The translations under genes and the position numbers were made by a program. A DNA stretch of 64,000 nucleotides from Peribacillus frigoritolerans. Its GTDB lineage: Bacteria > Bacillota > Bacilli > Bacillales > Bacillaceae. Below, piece after piece: positions 8,901-17,857 of the stretch; positions within the stretch are counted from its first letter, which is position 1, and each line of letters begins with the position of its first letter. Location: NCBI RefSeq assembly GCF_004358755.1, contig NZ_SMZY01000003.1, positions 186,001 through 250,000 of the forward strand, read 5' to 3'. The notes under the pieces are model-generated. The model made no database searches. It worked only from the letters and a program-made list of their open reading frames with translations, and was not told the DNA's origin.

Positions 8901-8916
8901 TGTGAAAATGTTCACT
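8901..8916. promoter_or_regulatory. FNR-type binding site candidate
   Basis: TGTGA-N6-TCACT is an exact match to the B. subtilis Fnr consensus as I remember it. It lies 113 bases upstream of the yumB start codon in the yumB/yumC divergent region. Its distance from the best -10 candidate for yumB (TATAGA at 8841-8846) would put it near -74, so activation in the usual way is not assured. Confidence 0.45.
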
Positions 8917-9123
8917 TAACTTTTCAAAATAATACCGAAAACTTTGTAAGTAGTAACATAGAATATAAATAATGCCTATATTACATAATAGCATCTGCGA
9001 TTTATTTTTCAAGACCAAATTGAAGGATTAGAAACGTTAAGAATTTTACAAAAATAAAAACATTCTCTATAATAATCATATTCTTATACAAGGCACATCT
9101 CTTTACTCTATCACCAGGTGAAA

Positions 9124-9151
9124 TTGTTAAAGAGGTATGATATGTTATGAT
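9124..9151 (+). promoter_or_regulatory. Candidate sigma-A promoter of yumC
   Basis: TTGTTA (9124-9129), a 16-base spacer and TATGAT (9146-9151), just before the Fur-like box. Start of transcription is expected around 9157-9159, leaving a short leader to the GTG at 9188. Confidence 0.6.
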
Positions 9152-9166
9152 TAAGAATTATTATCA
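9152..9166. promoter_or_regulatory. Fur-like operator in front of yumC
   Basis: TAAGAAT-T-ATTATCA matches the 7-1-7 Fur box TGATAATNATTATCA at 12 of 14 fixed positions, and the right arm is perfect. It directly abuts the -10, where a repressor would block transcription. Confidence 0.6.
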
Positions 9167-9187
9167 ATTACAAGCGAGGGGATATTT

Positions 9188-10183
9188 GTGAAGGAAGACA
9201 CAAAAGTATACGACATAACAATTATTGGCGGCGGACCTGTTGGTCTGTTCACAGCTTTTTACGGCGGCATGCGTCAGGCTTCAGTTAAAATTATCGAAAG
9301 CTTGCCTCAGCTGGGCGGACAGCTTTCTGCCTTATATCCTGAAAAATACATATATGATGTTGCAGGATTTCCTAAAGTGCGCGCACAGGAGCTAGTTAAC
9401 AATCTAAAAGAACAAATGGCTAAATTTGAGCCGACTGTCTGCTTAGAGCAAGCAGTAGATACAGTTGAAAAACAAGCTGATGGCGTCTTCAAATTAACAA
9501 CAGATCAGGAAGTCCATTATTCTAAAACGATTATTATCACTGCAGGAAATGGTGCGTTCCAGCCCCGCAAAATTGAACTTGAAGAAGCTGCTTCATTTGA
9601 AAAAGCAAATCTTCATTACTTCATTGATGATTTAAATCAGTTTGCCGGACAGAGAGTTCTTATTTGCGGAGGCGGAGATTCTGCTGTTGACTGGGCGCTT
9701 ATGCTTGAGCCAATTGCCGAAAAAGTAACACTTGTACACAGACGAGATAAGTTCCGTGCTCATGAGCATAGTGTTGAAAACTTGAATAACTCAAAAGTTC
9801 AAGTTCTCACACCATTTGTACCAAAAGAATTAACAGGTACAGATAATATTGAGCAAGTTGTATTAGAAGAAGTGAAAGGCGAACGCAAAGAAGTCGTTGA
9901 TGTGGATTCTGTCATCGTGAACTTCGGATTCGTCTCATCTCTTGGCCCAATCAAGAACTGGGGTCTTGAAATCGAGAAAAATTCTATTGTCGTTAACAGC
10001 AAAATGGAAACAAACGTAGAAGGCATATATGCTGCAGGAGACATCTGCACATATGAAGGAAAAGTAAAACTGATCGCAAGCGGATTTGGCGAAGCTCCAA
10101 CCGCGGTAAACAACGCGAAAGCTTATATGGATCCAAAAGCAAGAGTTCAGCCGCTTCACAGCACAAGTTTGTTTGAAAAATAA
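9188..10183 (+). CDS. yumC: Ferredoxin/flavodoxin-NADP+ reductase (YumC)
   Basis: A 331-residue thioredoxin-reductase-like FNR that passes electrons between NADPH and ferredoxin or flavodoxin. It has a FAD motif at the N-terminus ([20 protein letters not shown]) and an NADP motif [11 protein letters not shown] near residue 165. [13 protein letters not shown] lies just beyond for 2'-phosphate binding, and the C-terminal [23 protein letters not shown] is a second FAD contact. The redox CxxC of thioredoxin reductase is absent, as expected for this family. GTG start behind GCGAGGGG. A Fur-like box overlaps the promoter, which would link expression to iron supply. Reported essential in B. subtilis. 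Confidence 0.93.
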   Translation: MKEDTKVYDITIIGGGPVGLFTAFYGGMRQASVKIIESLPQLGGQLSALYPEKYIYDVAGFPKVRAQELVNNLKEQMAKFEPTVCLEQAVDTVEKQADGVFKLTTDQEVHYSKTIIITAGNGAFQPRKIELEEAASFEKANLHYFIDDLNQFAGQRVLICGGGDSAVDWALMLEPIAEKVTLVHRRDKFRAHEHSVENLNNSKVQVLTPFVPKELTGTDNIEQVVLEEVKGERKEVVDVDSVIVNFGFVSSLGPIKNWGLEIEKNSIVVNSKMETNVEGIYAAGDICTYEGKVKLIASGFGEAPTAVNNAKAYMDPKARVQPLHSTSLFEK

Positions 10184-10200
10184 ATAGATGATCTCCTGAA

Positions 10201-10236
10201 AAAAAGAGGAAAAGCGGTCTGCTTTTCCTCTTTTTT
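10201..10236. terminator. Bidirectional terminator between yumC and the convergent gene
   Basis: GAGGAAAAGC/GCTTTTCCTC arms, loop GGTCT, with A- and T-runs on the two sides. Confidence 0.92.
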
Positions 10237-10253
10237 ATGGAATAAAACCTAAT

Positions 10254-10880
10254 TTAGCTCTGCCAGTAATTGCTGTAAGGGTTATAATACACCGGCTGAT
10301 TCCATTGCTGATATCTCTGTCCGCCAAACGGCATGCCGCTTTGATCACTGCTTCCAGGCAATTGACCGAACGGGCTTCCCTGGCCTCCTTGCATGCCTCC
10401 GCCTTGATCCATTCCCGGCATTTGGCCGAACGGACTTTCCTGACCGCCTTGCATGCCTCCGCCTTGATCCATTCCCGGCATTTGGCCGAACGGACTTTCC
10501 TGACCGCCTTCAGGTGCAGATCCTCCACCATTTTGCGGAGATTCTGGCTGTTCCTGCTCTTCTTCTTGCGGCTGCTCCTGCTCCTCAGTTTCAGGTTGAC
10601 CTTCCTCTTCTGGCGGAGCTTCTTCTTCCATTTTTGGAGGTTTCGGCATCACTTCGAAGGATTTGACATTATTCACATTTACCTGACTTGTCGTTAATGC
10701 AGGAAAGGACACAATAAATACCGCACCTGATGGTTTATCTAAGTAGAATAAAAATGCCTCTTTTTCCGTACCATTTGTAAAGGTCAATTTCACCCATTTA
10801 TACAGACCTTCATTTAATTCATCTGTTGATGACAGACGAAATGGATGATACATCTGATATGGATATGGATAGTAATTCAT
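10254..10880 (-). CDS. Hypothetical protein with Gly/Gln/Met tandem repeats, 208 aa
   Basis: Three parts are visible. Residues 1-80 form a folded-looking domain (KWVKLTFTNGTEKEAFLFYLDKP..., ending VKSFEVMPKPP). Residues 80-120 are almost only Glu, Gln and Pro. Residues 120-208 hold about two and a half copies of a 20-residue unit based on SPFGQMPGMDQGGGMQGG and a Tyr/Asn/Gln-rich tail. Such tails are seen in spore coat and surface proteins of bacilli, but no family is recognised here. The second of two ATGs (10880) has the better distance from AGGGAGC. It is convergent to yumC and divergent from the TIMP-like gene. Confidence 0.75.
   Translation of the reverse strand: MNYYPYPYQMYHPFRLSSTDELNEGLYKWVKLTFTNGTEKEAFLFYLDKPSGAVFIVSFPALTTSQVNVNNVKSFEVMPKPPKMEEEAPPEEEGQPETEEQEQPQEEEQEQPESPQNGGGSAPEGGQESPFGQMPGMDQGGGMQGGQESPFGQMPGMDQGGGMQGGQGSPFGQLPGSSDQSGMPFGGQRYQQWNQPVYYNPYSNYWQS
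10363..10510. repeat. 60-bp in-frame tandem repeat
   Basis: Two near-identical 60-base units (10381-10440 and 10441-10500, differing at two positions in the first ten bases) plus a partial degenerate copy before them. They encode the 20-residue repeat of the overlapping gene. Confidence 0.9.
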
Positions 10881-11005
10881 CATTCAAGCTCCCTTCTCTA
10901 TTCACACATCCATACTATATGCCCATTATTTGTCCTATGTTTTTAATGGAAAATGCAACCTTTTTTCACCTTCTAACGACTATGTAGTTTAAAGGGGGGA
11001 AATGG

Positions 11006-11524
11006 ATGAATTGGAAAATCATTTTTTGCTTATTGCTGATTTCAGGCATCTTTTTTGTAAATGATGAAAAAGGCTATGCCTGCTCTTGTGCAAAGCCGCC
11101 TTCAGTTCAATCTGAATTAGAAAACAAAACGGCCATTTTTTCAGGGAAAGTGTTAAAAATAACTGAAAACAGCAAGAAAAAGGCGTTAATAGAGGTTGAT
11201 CAAATTTGGAAAGGTCCTTCTCAATCACAACTTATAATTGAAACAGAAAGAGATTCAGCAGGCTGCGGTTTTGATTTTAATGAAGGGCAAACTTATCTTG
11301 TTTATGCATATGGGGAAAAGAATACTCTTGAGACAGGATTATGTGAGCGAACAGCTTTAGTTAAAGACTCTGGGGATGACATAAGGGTTCTCGGTGCAGG
11401 AAAAGAACCTGAAAAGCAAGTGAATTTAGAACATCAGCTTGATTTCAATAGATTAATGTGGATTATTGTTTTTGCTGTGACTTTCATCCTTATTTTCATC
11501 ATAGTTTATAAAAGAAAAAAATAA
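11006..11524 (+). CDS. Membrane-anchored TIMP/NTR-like protein
   Basis: A 172-residue exported protein. A signal peptide (residues 1-25) ends at a CxC (GYACSCAKP), the N-terminal signature of the TIMP/netrin OB-fold domain, in which the free N-terminal cysteine is functional after cleavage. The domain continues with AIFSGKVLKI, a VDQIWKG strand and further cysteines (AGCGF, GLCERT) suited to disulfides. A single C-terminal membrane helix (about 150-168) and a KRKK end anchor it with the domain outside. Bacterial TIMP-like proteins are poorly studied; protease inhibition is possible but unproved. ATG behind AAGGGGGG. Confidence 0.75.
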   Translation: MNWKIIFCLLLISGIFFVNDEKGYACSCAKPPSVQSELENKTAIFSGKVLKITENSKKKALIEVDQIWKGPSQSQLIIETERDSAGCGFDFNEGQTYLVYAYGEKNTLETGLCERTALVKDSGDDIRVLGAGKEPEKQVNLEHQLDFNRLMWIIVFAVTFILIFIIVYKRKK

Positions 11525-11528
11525 GAAA

Positions 11529-11574
11529 AAAAGACACTTCACTAGCTTGTCAGGCTAATGAAATGTCTTTTTCT
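11529..11574. terminator. Bidirectional terminator
   Basis: AAAGACACTTCACTAGC pairs with GCTAATGAAATGTCTTT with two mismatches around a short loop, between convergent genes. Confidence 0.85.
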
Positions 11575-11581
11575 GTTAAAA

Positions 11582-11944
11582 TCAGCACTCTTCAGGAGTA
11601 CCTGTATTCGCAGCCGTTCTAAAAGATGAACCGCATCCGCACGAGGCAATGGCATTCGGATTATCGATTGTGAATCCGCCCCCCATAAGGGACTCTTTGA
11701 AATCAATTTTTGTCCCTTTTAAAATAAGGGAGCTTTCTTTATCAACAAGCACTTTGATGCCATGAACTTCAAATTGAGTGTCGTCATCATTCGGTTCTTG
11801 TTCAAAACCCATGCCGTACGATAAACCGCTGCAGCCGCCGCCTTTTACACCAACGCGCAGAAAAGCCTGCTCTTCACCGTTTTCTTTCATCATATCTTTT
11901 ATCTGATAAGCTGCCGCTTCAGTAATTATTACAAAATCATTCAT
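11582..11944 (-). CDS. yutM: A-type Fe-S carrier (HesB/IscA family, YutM)
   Basis: A 120-residue A-type iron-sulfur carrier. The three conserved cysteines are in place: one in GGGCSGLSYGM (about residue 45) and two in the C-terminal CGCGSSF. These bind iron or an Fe-S cluster for transfer to apo-proteins. The ATG at 11944 has AAGGAGGAAC upstream and gives the usual length; a longer frame adds ten residues with no ribosome binding site. It lies downstream of dapF in the same orientation. It fits functionally with yutI and the suf operon elsewhere in the window. Confidence 0.92.
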   Translation of the reverse strand: MNDFVIITEAAAYQIKDMMKENGEEQAFLRVGVKGGGCSGLSYGMGFEQEPNDDDTQFEVHGIKVLVDKESSLILKGTKIDFKESLMGGGFTIDNPNAIASCGCGSSFRTAANTGTPEEC

Positions 11945-12029
11945 TTTCTTGTTCCTCCTTTGCCAATCATCCAAAGGCTATACAGTAAGTATACCCTTTC
12001 TATTTGGAACTCTCAAATGAAACACTCTG

Positions 12030-12890
12030 CTATTTGTCGTAGAAGTACACCCCTGTACAAATAACCTCTGCAGGACCTGTCATTAAAACATTACCCTCTT
12101 CGGTCCAATTAATCAGAAGATCTCCGCCGGCAAGGTGGACAGTTGTATCCAGCCCTCTTTTCGTATGCCCATTAAGAACAGAAGAGACAACGGCTGCACA
12201 AGCACCCGTCCCGCATGCCTGAGTGACACCGGAACCTCTTTCCCACACTCTGAAATGAAGTTCATTTTCCGCTGCCACTTCAACAAACTCAACATTGATG
12301 CAATCAGGAAAAAGGGGATCTTTCTCAACTCTTGGTCCAAGTGTTAACACTGGTGCTGATTCAATGCTGTCCACATAAAATATTAGATGAGGATTCCCCA
12401 TTGAAACGGCTGTACCATGATAGACACTGCCGTCAAATTCAAGTTGTTCGTTTATGACTTTTTCATCAGGAGTGCCAGCCATAGGAATTTCAGCCCGATT
12501 AAGCTTGGGCTGCCCCATATTGATTGTTACTCTGCTGACTTCGCCTTCTTCCACTTCAAGCTTAGCATGAACCAAACCTGAGAGTGTTTCAATCGAAAAT
12601 TCTTTCTTTTCTATCAGTTTATTCTCAAATGCATATTTCGCAACGCAGCGAAGACCATTTCCGCAGTTTTTCCCCTCTGACCCATCACTGTTGAAAATCC
12701 TCATCTTTACTGGCGCTTTCTCAGATGGACAAATCAAGATCATTCCATCTGATCCAATGCCGGTAAAGACATTCGATACTTCCTTTGCAAGCTGAGGAAG
12801 CATTGACTCTTCAATTTGTTCTTCAAACATGTTTACATATATATAATTGTTGCCGAGTGCATGCATTTTCGTAAATTGGAATTGTTTCAT
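12030..12890 (-). CDS. dapF: Diaminopimelate epimerase
   Basis: A 286-residue enzyme that converts LL- to meso-diaminopimelate, for lysine and peptidoglycan synthesis. It is a pseudo-dimer of two alpha/beta halves, each supplying a catalytic cysteine: Cys76 in [10 protein letters not shown] and the second in [10 protein letters not shown], about residue 225. FNSDGSE and ERGSGVTQ are substrate loops. Length is typical. The ATG follows AGGGAGAAC. A 129-base gap with a terminator separates it from yutK upstream, so it has its own promoter. Confidence 0.96.
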   Translation of the reverse strand: MKQFQFTKMHALGNNYIYVNMFEEQIEESMLPQLAKEVSNVFTGIGSDGMILICPSEKAPVKMRIFNSDGSEGKNCGNGLRCVAKYAFENKLIEKKEFSIETLSGLVHAKLEVEEGEVSRVTINMGQPKLNRAEIPMAGTPDEKVINEQLEFDGSVYHGTAVSMGNPHLIFYVDSIESAPVLTLGPRVEKDPLFPDCINVEFVEVAAENELHFRVWERGSGVTQACGTGACAAVVSSVLNGHTKRGLDTTVHLAGGDLLINWTEEGNVLMTGPAEVICTGVYFYDK

Positions 12891-12976
12891 ACTGTTCTCC
12901 CTCTTTTTTCTTTTTATAAGTATAAAATGCTGGAAACAGGATCACAATAGAAATATCCCCCGTTTGTTATAGATAA

Positions 12977-13010
12977 TAAAAGCTCCCTGCTTTGGTGCAG
13001 GGAGCTTTTA
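12977..13010 (-). terminator. Terminator of yutK
   Basis: AAAAGCTCCCTGC/GCAGGGAGCTTTT arms around ACCAAA (minus-strand reading), with a T-rich tail, 18 bases after the yutK stop codon. Confidence 0.92.
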
Positions 13011-13028
13011 TTCGTGATCCTACTATGA

Positions 13029-14252
13029 TTAAAACATAAACATCCCTGCAATTGCCGCACTTAAAAGGTTGGCAAGGGTTCCTGCAGCTATAGCTTTAAA
13101 ACCAAGCCGTGCAATATCCTGACGGCGGTTTGGAGCCATACCGCCAAGTCCTCCAAGCAAAATGGCGATAGATGACAGGTTGGCAAATCCGCAAAGTGCA
13201 AAGCTTATGATAGCTACCGTTTTATCTGACAGCGCATCAAGCTGCGGTGCAAAATTTGAATAAGCAACAAACTCATTCAGTACCAGCTTTTGACCGATAA
13301 AGCTTCCTGCCTTCACAGCTTCTTCCCAAGGAACGCCGATGATAAAGGCAAGAGGTGCAAAGACATATCCAAGAATAAATTCAAGCGTTAAGTTAGAAGC
13401 TCCAAAAATCCCTCCGATAAAACCAAGAATTCCGTTTAATAGGGCAATCAAAGCGATAAAAGCTAAAAGCATGGCACCAACATTCAAGGCAAGCTGAAGT
13501 CCTACAGAAGCTCCCTTTGCAGCAGCATCAATTACATTTGCCGTCTCCTCATCGCTTTCCATCTTAACGCCTTTCATCGTTTCAGGCATTTCCGTTTCCG
13601 GAATAAGTATTTTTGCCATGATAAGTCCTGCAGGTGCAGCCATGAAGCTTGCAGCAAGCAAGTACTCAAGAGGAACTCCAAGTGCAGCATAGCCGAATAG
13701 GACAGATCCCGCAACTGAAGCAAGTCCCCCTGTCATGACAGCGAACAATTCTGATTTTGTCATTTTTGCTATGTACGGTTTAATGACCAACGGAGCTTCC
13801 GTTTGCCCTACAAAGATATTAGCAGCAGCAGAAAGCGATTCTGCTTTACTTGTCCCTAGTAATTTCGATAAACCGCCGCCTAAAATTCTGATAATCCACT
13901 GCATAACCCCAATATGATATAAAACAGAAATTAACGAAGAAAAGAAAATAATGATTGTCAGCACATTGAACGCGAAGATGAAGCCTGTTGGCTGCGATGG
14001 ATCTCCAAGTGAACCAAATAGAAATCCAATTCCTTCACTGGCATACCCTACCAGGTTCTGTACAGATTCTGTCAGTCCTTTAAAAGCTCTCGTTCCAGGC
14101 TCCCATTTTAATACCAGAAAAGCAAATAAAAGCTGAATGGCAAGGCCGCCAAGAATCGTACGGACTTTAATATGACTTTTTCGTTCCGATAGGAGAAAAG
14201 CGATGGCAAAGAGAACTGCAATTCCCATTAATCCCCATAAAAAATTGATCAT
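13029..14252 (-). CDS. yutK: CNT-family nucleoside transporter (YutK/NupC type)
   Basis: A 407-residue membrane protein of the concentrative nucleoside transporter family, importing nucleosides with Na+ or H+. It has three N-terminal helices, the gate domain, then the conserved core. Hallmarks seen are [14 protein letters not shown], the transport-site G-Q-[TS]-E-[AS] motif, and near the end VAYSNF followed by [33 protein letters not shown]. Length matches. A ribosome binding site GAGGTGAAG precedes the ATG. The upstream region holds no recognisable purine riboswitch. Neighbours dapF and yuzB are as in B. subtilis. Confidence 0.92.
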   Translation of the reverse strand: MINFLWGLMGIAVLFAIAFLLSERKSHIKVRTILGGLAIQLLFAFLVLKWEPGTRAFKGLTESVQNLVGYASEGIGFLFGSLGDPSQPTGFIFAFNVLTIIIFFSSLISVLYHIGVMQWIIRILGGGLSKLLGTSKAESLSAAANIFVGQTEAPLVIKPYIAKMTKSELFAVMTGGLASVAGSVLFGYAALGVPLEYLLAASFMAAPAGLIMAKILIPETEMPETMKGVKMESDEETANVIDAAAKGASVGLQLALNVGAMLLAFIALIALLNGILGFIGGIFGASNLTLEFILGYVFAPLAFIIGVPWEEAVKAGSFIGQKLVLNEFVAYSNFAPQLDALSDKTVAIISFALCGFANLSSIAILLGGLGGMAPNRRQDIARLGFKAIAAGTLANLLSAAIAGMFMF

Positions 14253-14496
14253 TTCTTCACCTCAGGCAATCGTTTTTGATGTGTCTAAAATAACAGGCGA
14301 TAGCTGGTATGTCCATATCATTGTGACAAATAATGATATTTTCCGACAAATCAACTAGTTGCACAAACTTAGGTTGCATCTGAATGGATTTAGTTATTCA
14401 AAAAACGCTATTCACCATTTTATAATACTTTATACCTATATATGTGGTATGATTTTATTACAATTTACCCTGTTTTACTAATGGGAGGAACACTAT

Positions 14497-15195
14497 ATGA
14501 ATAAGCTTGATTTCCTATATGATAAGAATATAGATTGTCCAATTTGCAAACATACATATACAACAAAAAAAGTAAAAAGAGGCTTCATTCGCGCTGTCAA
14601 TCATGACACTGATTTTTGTTCTTATTATAGTAAAAATGAATTCAGCCCTCTTCTTTACTATGTAAATGTGTGTCCTGCCTGCGGTTTTTCAATGTCAGAA
14701 GAATTCTCTCCTGTTTTTCCTTTTAGAACAGAGGAAATAATCAATGATAAGATACGTGCAAACTGGGGGAGAATGAATTTCTGCAAAAAGAGAAGTGTTA
14801 AAGATGCCATTCATACATACAAGCTTGCTATTTATTCTGGAGTATTGAAAAAAGAAAAACACGTCTCAATGGGGGGACTTTATTTAAGGCTTGCCTGGCT
14901 CTACCGGACGGAGCAGATGGAATTACAGGAGAACCGCTTTCTAAAATTAGCCTTGGAGGAATATATCGCTTCTTATATTAATGATGATTTCTCAGGCACA
15001 CATTTAACTGAAATGAAAGTTCTCTATTTAATAGGTGAACTGAGCAGAAGATCAAATGAGGAAGCTCAGGCTGCACTCTACTTTTCAAAAGTCATTGAAA
15101 AGCAAAATAACACCGAGGAAAAAGTGATCGTTGAAATGGCAAAAGACAGATGGCGCGAAATGAGGGAAATGAAGCAAAAGTGGACGGTTCAGTAA
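14497..15195 (+). CDS. DUF2225 protein with zinc-ribbon-like cysteines
   Basis: A 232-residue DUF2225 protein. The N-terminal 65 residues carry two CPxC pairs (CPICKHTYTTKKVKRG and CPACGFSMSEEF) that look like a zinc ribbon. The remainder is helical with TPR-like periodicity (LYLRLAWLYRTEQME, AALYFSKVIEKQ) and a basic C-terminus. The family is widespread in bacilli and clostridia and its function is unknown. ATG behind GGGAGGAACAC. It is monocistronic, with a terminator shared with the convergent yuzB. Confidence 0.82.
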   Translation: MNKLDFLYDKNIDCPICKHTYTTKKVKRGFIRAVNHDTDFCSYYSKNEFSPLLYYVNVCPACGFSMSEEFSPVFPFRTEEIINDKIRANWGRMNFCKKRSVKDAIHTYKLAIYSGVLKKEKHVSMGGLYLRLAWLYRTEQMELQENRFLKLALEEYIASYINDDFSGTHLTEMKVLYLIGELSRRSNEEAQAALYFSKVIEKQNNTEEKVIVEMAKDRWREMREMKQKWTVQ

Positions 15196-15222
15196 AAAAA
15201 CGCGTACTGAGTGTACGCGTTT
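15193..15222. terminator. Bidirectional terminator
   Basis: AAACGCGTAC/GTACGCGTTT around TGAGT, between the convergent DUF2225 gene and yuzB. Confidence 0.9.
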
Positions 15223-15224
15223 TC

Positions 15225-15461
15225 CTAGAACATAGGATTCTCATCCAAGTAATCATATATGTTTTTAACTAACTCTTCAGATGATTCCCCAGTTACAACC
15301 TCACCGTTTACAAGGGCATAAAGAGAAGCATAGCATTTTCCGCAATATCCAAGACATCCGTATTCAATAATGTCCAGGTTAGGATCTTTTTCTAACTTTT
15401 CCAAAGCAGCTTGTGAACCGTTCGCTAAATTGCTTATACAAAATTCTATTATCGGTTTCAA
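15225..15461 (-). CDS. yuzB: YuzB, DUF1450 small thioredoxin-fold/ferredoxin-like protein
   Basis: A 78-residue DUF1450 protein. Cysteines are at FCISN and [14 protein letters not shown], an arrangement recalling the cluster or disulfide site of thioredoxin-like 2Fe-2S ferredoxins. The TTG at 15461 lies six bases after GAGGTG and gives MKPIIEFC, the family-like start and the 78-residue length I remember for YuzB. An upstream GTG/ATG pair would overlap the ribosome binding site. It is convergent with the DUF2225 gene and divergent from yutJ. Function unknown, possibly redox. Confidence 0.85.
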   Translation of the reverse strand: MKPIIEFCISNLANGSQAALEKLEKDPNLDIIEYGCLGYCGKCYASLYALVNGEVVTGESSEELVKNIYDYLDENPMF

Positions 15462-15487
15462 CTTCATCACCTCACACCTGCAATCCT

Positions 15488-15517
15488 ATGCTACCTCTTT
15501 CTATGTACTATCGTCAA
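15488..15517 (-). promoter_or_regulatory. Candidate promoter of yuzB
   Basis: Minus strand TTGACG (15512-15517), 18-base spacer, TAGCAT (15488-15493), just upstream of the yuzB ribosome binding site. Confidence 0.5.
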
Positions 15518-15750
15518 TAATTAACGTTTTATGTTATACTTTTTTCATAAATACCAACACATTTTCATGAAAGTGATTTACTAATGAGCGGGTTAACAGA
15601 TTAATAGATGACTTTTTCATAACATATTGTGGTTTATCATCAAATTCGTTATACTTTTAGATGGCATATTGCAAAGGTTTTCTTAATCACTGAATTAACC
15701 TATAGATAAGAATATTACTCACTTTAAGAGGAGAAAAAGGGGAATCTGCA

Positions 15751-16818
15751 ATGAAGAACTTAGTTATTCTTGGCGGTGGATACGGCGGCATGCGCGTCCT
15801 TCATCGACTTCTTCCAGGTCAGCTGCCTGAAGATGTGCAAATTACACTCATAGATAAAAATCCCTATCATTGTTTAAAAACGGAATATTACGCACTTGCT
15901 GCGGGAACGATTTCAGACCATCACATCCGCGTAGATTTTCCTGAGCATGAGCGTCTGCACTTAACATTCGGGGAAATCACTTCTGTCGATCTTGAAGAAA
16001 AAAGGGTTTATCTGAAGAATCAGGAACCGATTTCATATGATGATCTTATTATCGGATTAGGCTGCGAGGACAAGTATCATAATGTTCCAGGTGCAAAAGA
16101 GTTTACACACAGCATCCAGACAATCGATCAATCAAGAGAAACATATCAGCTTCTTAATAACTTAAGCGGCGGAGCTTCTGTTGCAATCGTTGGCGCAGGA
16201 CTCAGCGGAGTTGAGCTAGCGAGTGAACTCAGAGAAAGCCGAAAAGATCTTAAAATTACACTTTATGACCGGGGCAAAAACATTCTTTCCAGTTTTCCAG
16301 AACGTTTGAGCAAATATGTTCAAGGCTGGTTTGAAGATCATGGCGTAACTATTATCAACAGTGCCAACGTGACAAAAGTAGAACAAAACGTTCTATATAA
16401 TCATGATGAGCCGGTTTCTTACGATGCCATCGTATGGACTGCAGGCATTCAGCCGAATAAAGTCGTCAGAGATCTGCCAGTAGACAAAGATCCACAGGGA
16501 CGTGTCGTCCTGACAAAACAGCATCACCTTCCGCATCATGAAGATGCATTCGTTGTCGGAGACTGCGCAAGTCTTCCACATGCACCAAGTGCTCAGCTTG
16601 CCGAAGCTCAAGCTGAACAAATTGTTCAAGTTCTGCTTAAAAAGTGGAATGGCGAAGAACTGCCTCAGGACTTCCCTGCCTTTAAGCTTAAAGGGGTACT
16701 TGGGTCGCTTGGCAAGAAACACGGTTTCGGCCTTGTGAATGACCGTCCTTTGATTGGACGAGTTCCGCGTTTGCTTAAGTCAGGAATTCTATGGATGTAT
16801 AAGTATCATAATGGATAA
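15751..16818 (+). CDS. yutJ: NADH dehydrogenase-like flavoprotein (YutJ)
   Basis: A 355-residue NDH-2-like pyridine nucleotide-disulfide oxidoreductase. FAD motif at residues 3-10 (VILGGGYGGMRVL), second dinucleotide fold ASVAIVGAGLSGVELASEL (about 140-160), and DAFVVGDCASLPHAPSAQLAEAQAEQ as the FAD/quinone-side block. It lacks most of the C-terminal membrane-binding tail of YumB (355 against 404 residues), so it is probably soluble or loosely bound. It starts with ATG, about ten bases after AAAAAGGGG. A paralogue of yumB 7 kb away; electron acceptor unknown. Confidence 0.88.
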   Translation: MKNLVILGGGYGGMRVLHRLLPGQLPEDVQITLIDKNPYHCLKTEYYALAAGTISDHHIRVDFPEHERLHLTFGEITSVDLEEKRVYLKNQEPISYDDLIIGLGCEDKYHNVPGAKEFTHSIQTIDQSRETYQLLNNLSGGASVAIVGAGLSGVELASELRESRKDLKITLYDRGKNILSSFPERLSKYVQGWFEDHGVTIINSANVTKVEQNVLYNHDEPVSYDAIVWTAGIQPNKVVRDLPVDKDPQGRVVLTKQHHLPHHEDAFVVGDCASLPHAPSAQLAEAQAEQIVQVLLKKWNGEELPQDFPAFKLKGVLGSLGKKHGFGLVNDRPLIGRVPRLLKSGILWMYKYHNG

Positions 16819-16852
16819 GTAAAAAGGGGCTCTCCAATAAATCCCTAAAATA

Positions 16853-16897
16853 AAAGCAGGAAGGAAAAATAACCATTTTTTCCTTCCTGCTTTTTTT
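16853..16897 (+). terminator. Terminator of yutJ
   Basis: AAAGCAGGAAGGAAAAA/TTTTTCCTTCCTGCTTT, a 17-bp perfect stem followed by T7. Confidence 0.95.
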
Positions 16898-17054
16898 AGT
16901 TGTTCTAAATATGTATCCATGAGCGATTAATCGTTGCAAATAGTCTTTTACAACAGATCCTTTATTAGGTATTTTCAGCGATTTGCCATACAGGCACTTC
17001 TTTCCGTTCCATGCGTATGATAGTGCATAAGCCTATTGCTGCGAGGTGCAGAAG

Positions 17055-17807
17055 ATGTATATGCCAAGACGAAAACTTTTTTACAATAAAGATCTTGCGG
17101 AATTTCTCCTCCATATGTGTGTATATTCATACCGCCAGTTTTTAAACAACGGTCCGGTGGAACCTGTTCCGGGATTCAAGCTGGTTAAAGCTTTCAAATC
17201 CAGCGCAAACGGCGTCATGGAATGGTTTGGATTTATCCTCGAATCAGACGATGCAGTGGTGATTGCGTTCCGGGGTACACAATCGGATGCAGACTGGATC
17301 GCCGATGCCACCATCCGCCAGACTCCTTATCCCTATATTCAAAACGGCGGCCTCGTGCATCAGGGATTTCAGTCGATCTATTCCCAGTGCCGGGACGAAA
17401 TCTTCCAAACGTATTCAGCCCTCTCAAAAGTGAAAAATCTCTTTATTACCGGGCATAGTCTTGGAGGAGCACTAGCTGTTCTTCACGCTGCCGATGCAGC
17501 AGTAAACGCAGGATTCCGGTCTATCGTCATGTATAACTATGGGGCTCCTAGAGTAGGAGACCGGCAGTTTGCGGCTCTTTATGACCAGCTTGTTCCAAAC
17601 AGTATCCGCTTCGTCAACACCACCGATTTGGTGCCGAAACTGCCTCCTGTCTTTGTTTATAATCCTATGACGAAGCTGAAATACTTTTACAAGCATGTTC
17701 ATACTCCGTATTCTTTTACAATTGAAGCAGGCTCCATAGCGGGCAATCATATGCCGGACACGTATTTTCTTGGAATCGAAGGATTATCCAGACTGGTTTA
17801 CGTGTAA
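17055..17807 (+). CDS. Class 3 lipase-family alpha/beta hydrolase
   Basis: A 250-residue lipase of the fungal (class 3) type. It has the nucleophile elbow GHSLGGAL at about residue 135, preceded by the oxyanion-side AFRGTQSDADWIAD and the VHQGF motif. Asp in NTTDLVPKLPP and a late His (HMPDTYF or HVHTPYS) complete the likely triad. There is no signal peptide, so it looks cytosolic, unlike the secreted lipases of bacilli. The ATG at 17055 lies six bases after GAGGTG; the GTG at 17046 is part of that site. It is not part of the B. subtilis order as I recall it. Substrate unknown. Confidence 0.85.
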   Translation: MYMPRRKLFYNKDLAEFLLHMCVYSYRQFLNNGPVEPVPGFKLVKAFKSSANGVMEWFGFILESDDAVVIAFRGTQSDADWIADATIRQTPYPYIQNGGLVHQGFQSIYSQCRDEIFQTYSALSKVKNLFITGHSLGGALAVLHAADAAVNAGFRSIVMYNYGAPRVGDRQFAALYDQLVPNSIRFVNTTDLVPKLPPVFVYNPMTKLKYFYKHVHTPYSFTIEAGSIAGNHMPDTYFLGIEGLSRLVYV

Positions 17808-17857
17808 AGCAGTTTTTCTACCATGAAGAGTCATTAAAATAAACAAATTTAGAAATA

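Noticed and set aside
8901-8916. CcpA cre site or Rex site
   Set aside because: The centre lacks the CG of cre, and Rex half-sites (TTGTGAA/TTCACAA) would need six bases between them, while here the spacing is four. FNR type fits better.
10235-10697. Long open frames on both strands over the 60-bp repeats
   Set aside because: Caused by repeat composition. Only the frame from 10880 has a ribosome binding site and a folded-looking N-terminus.
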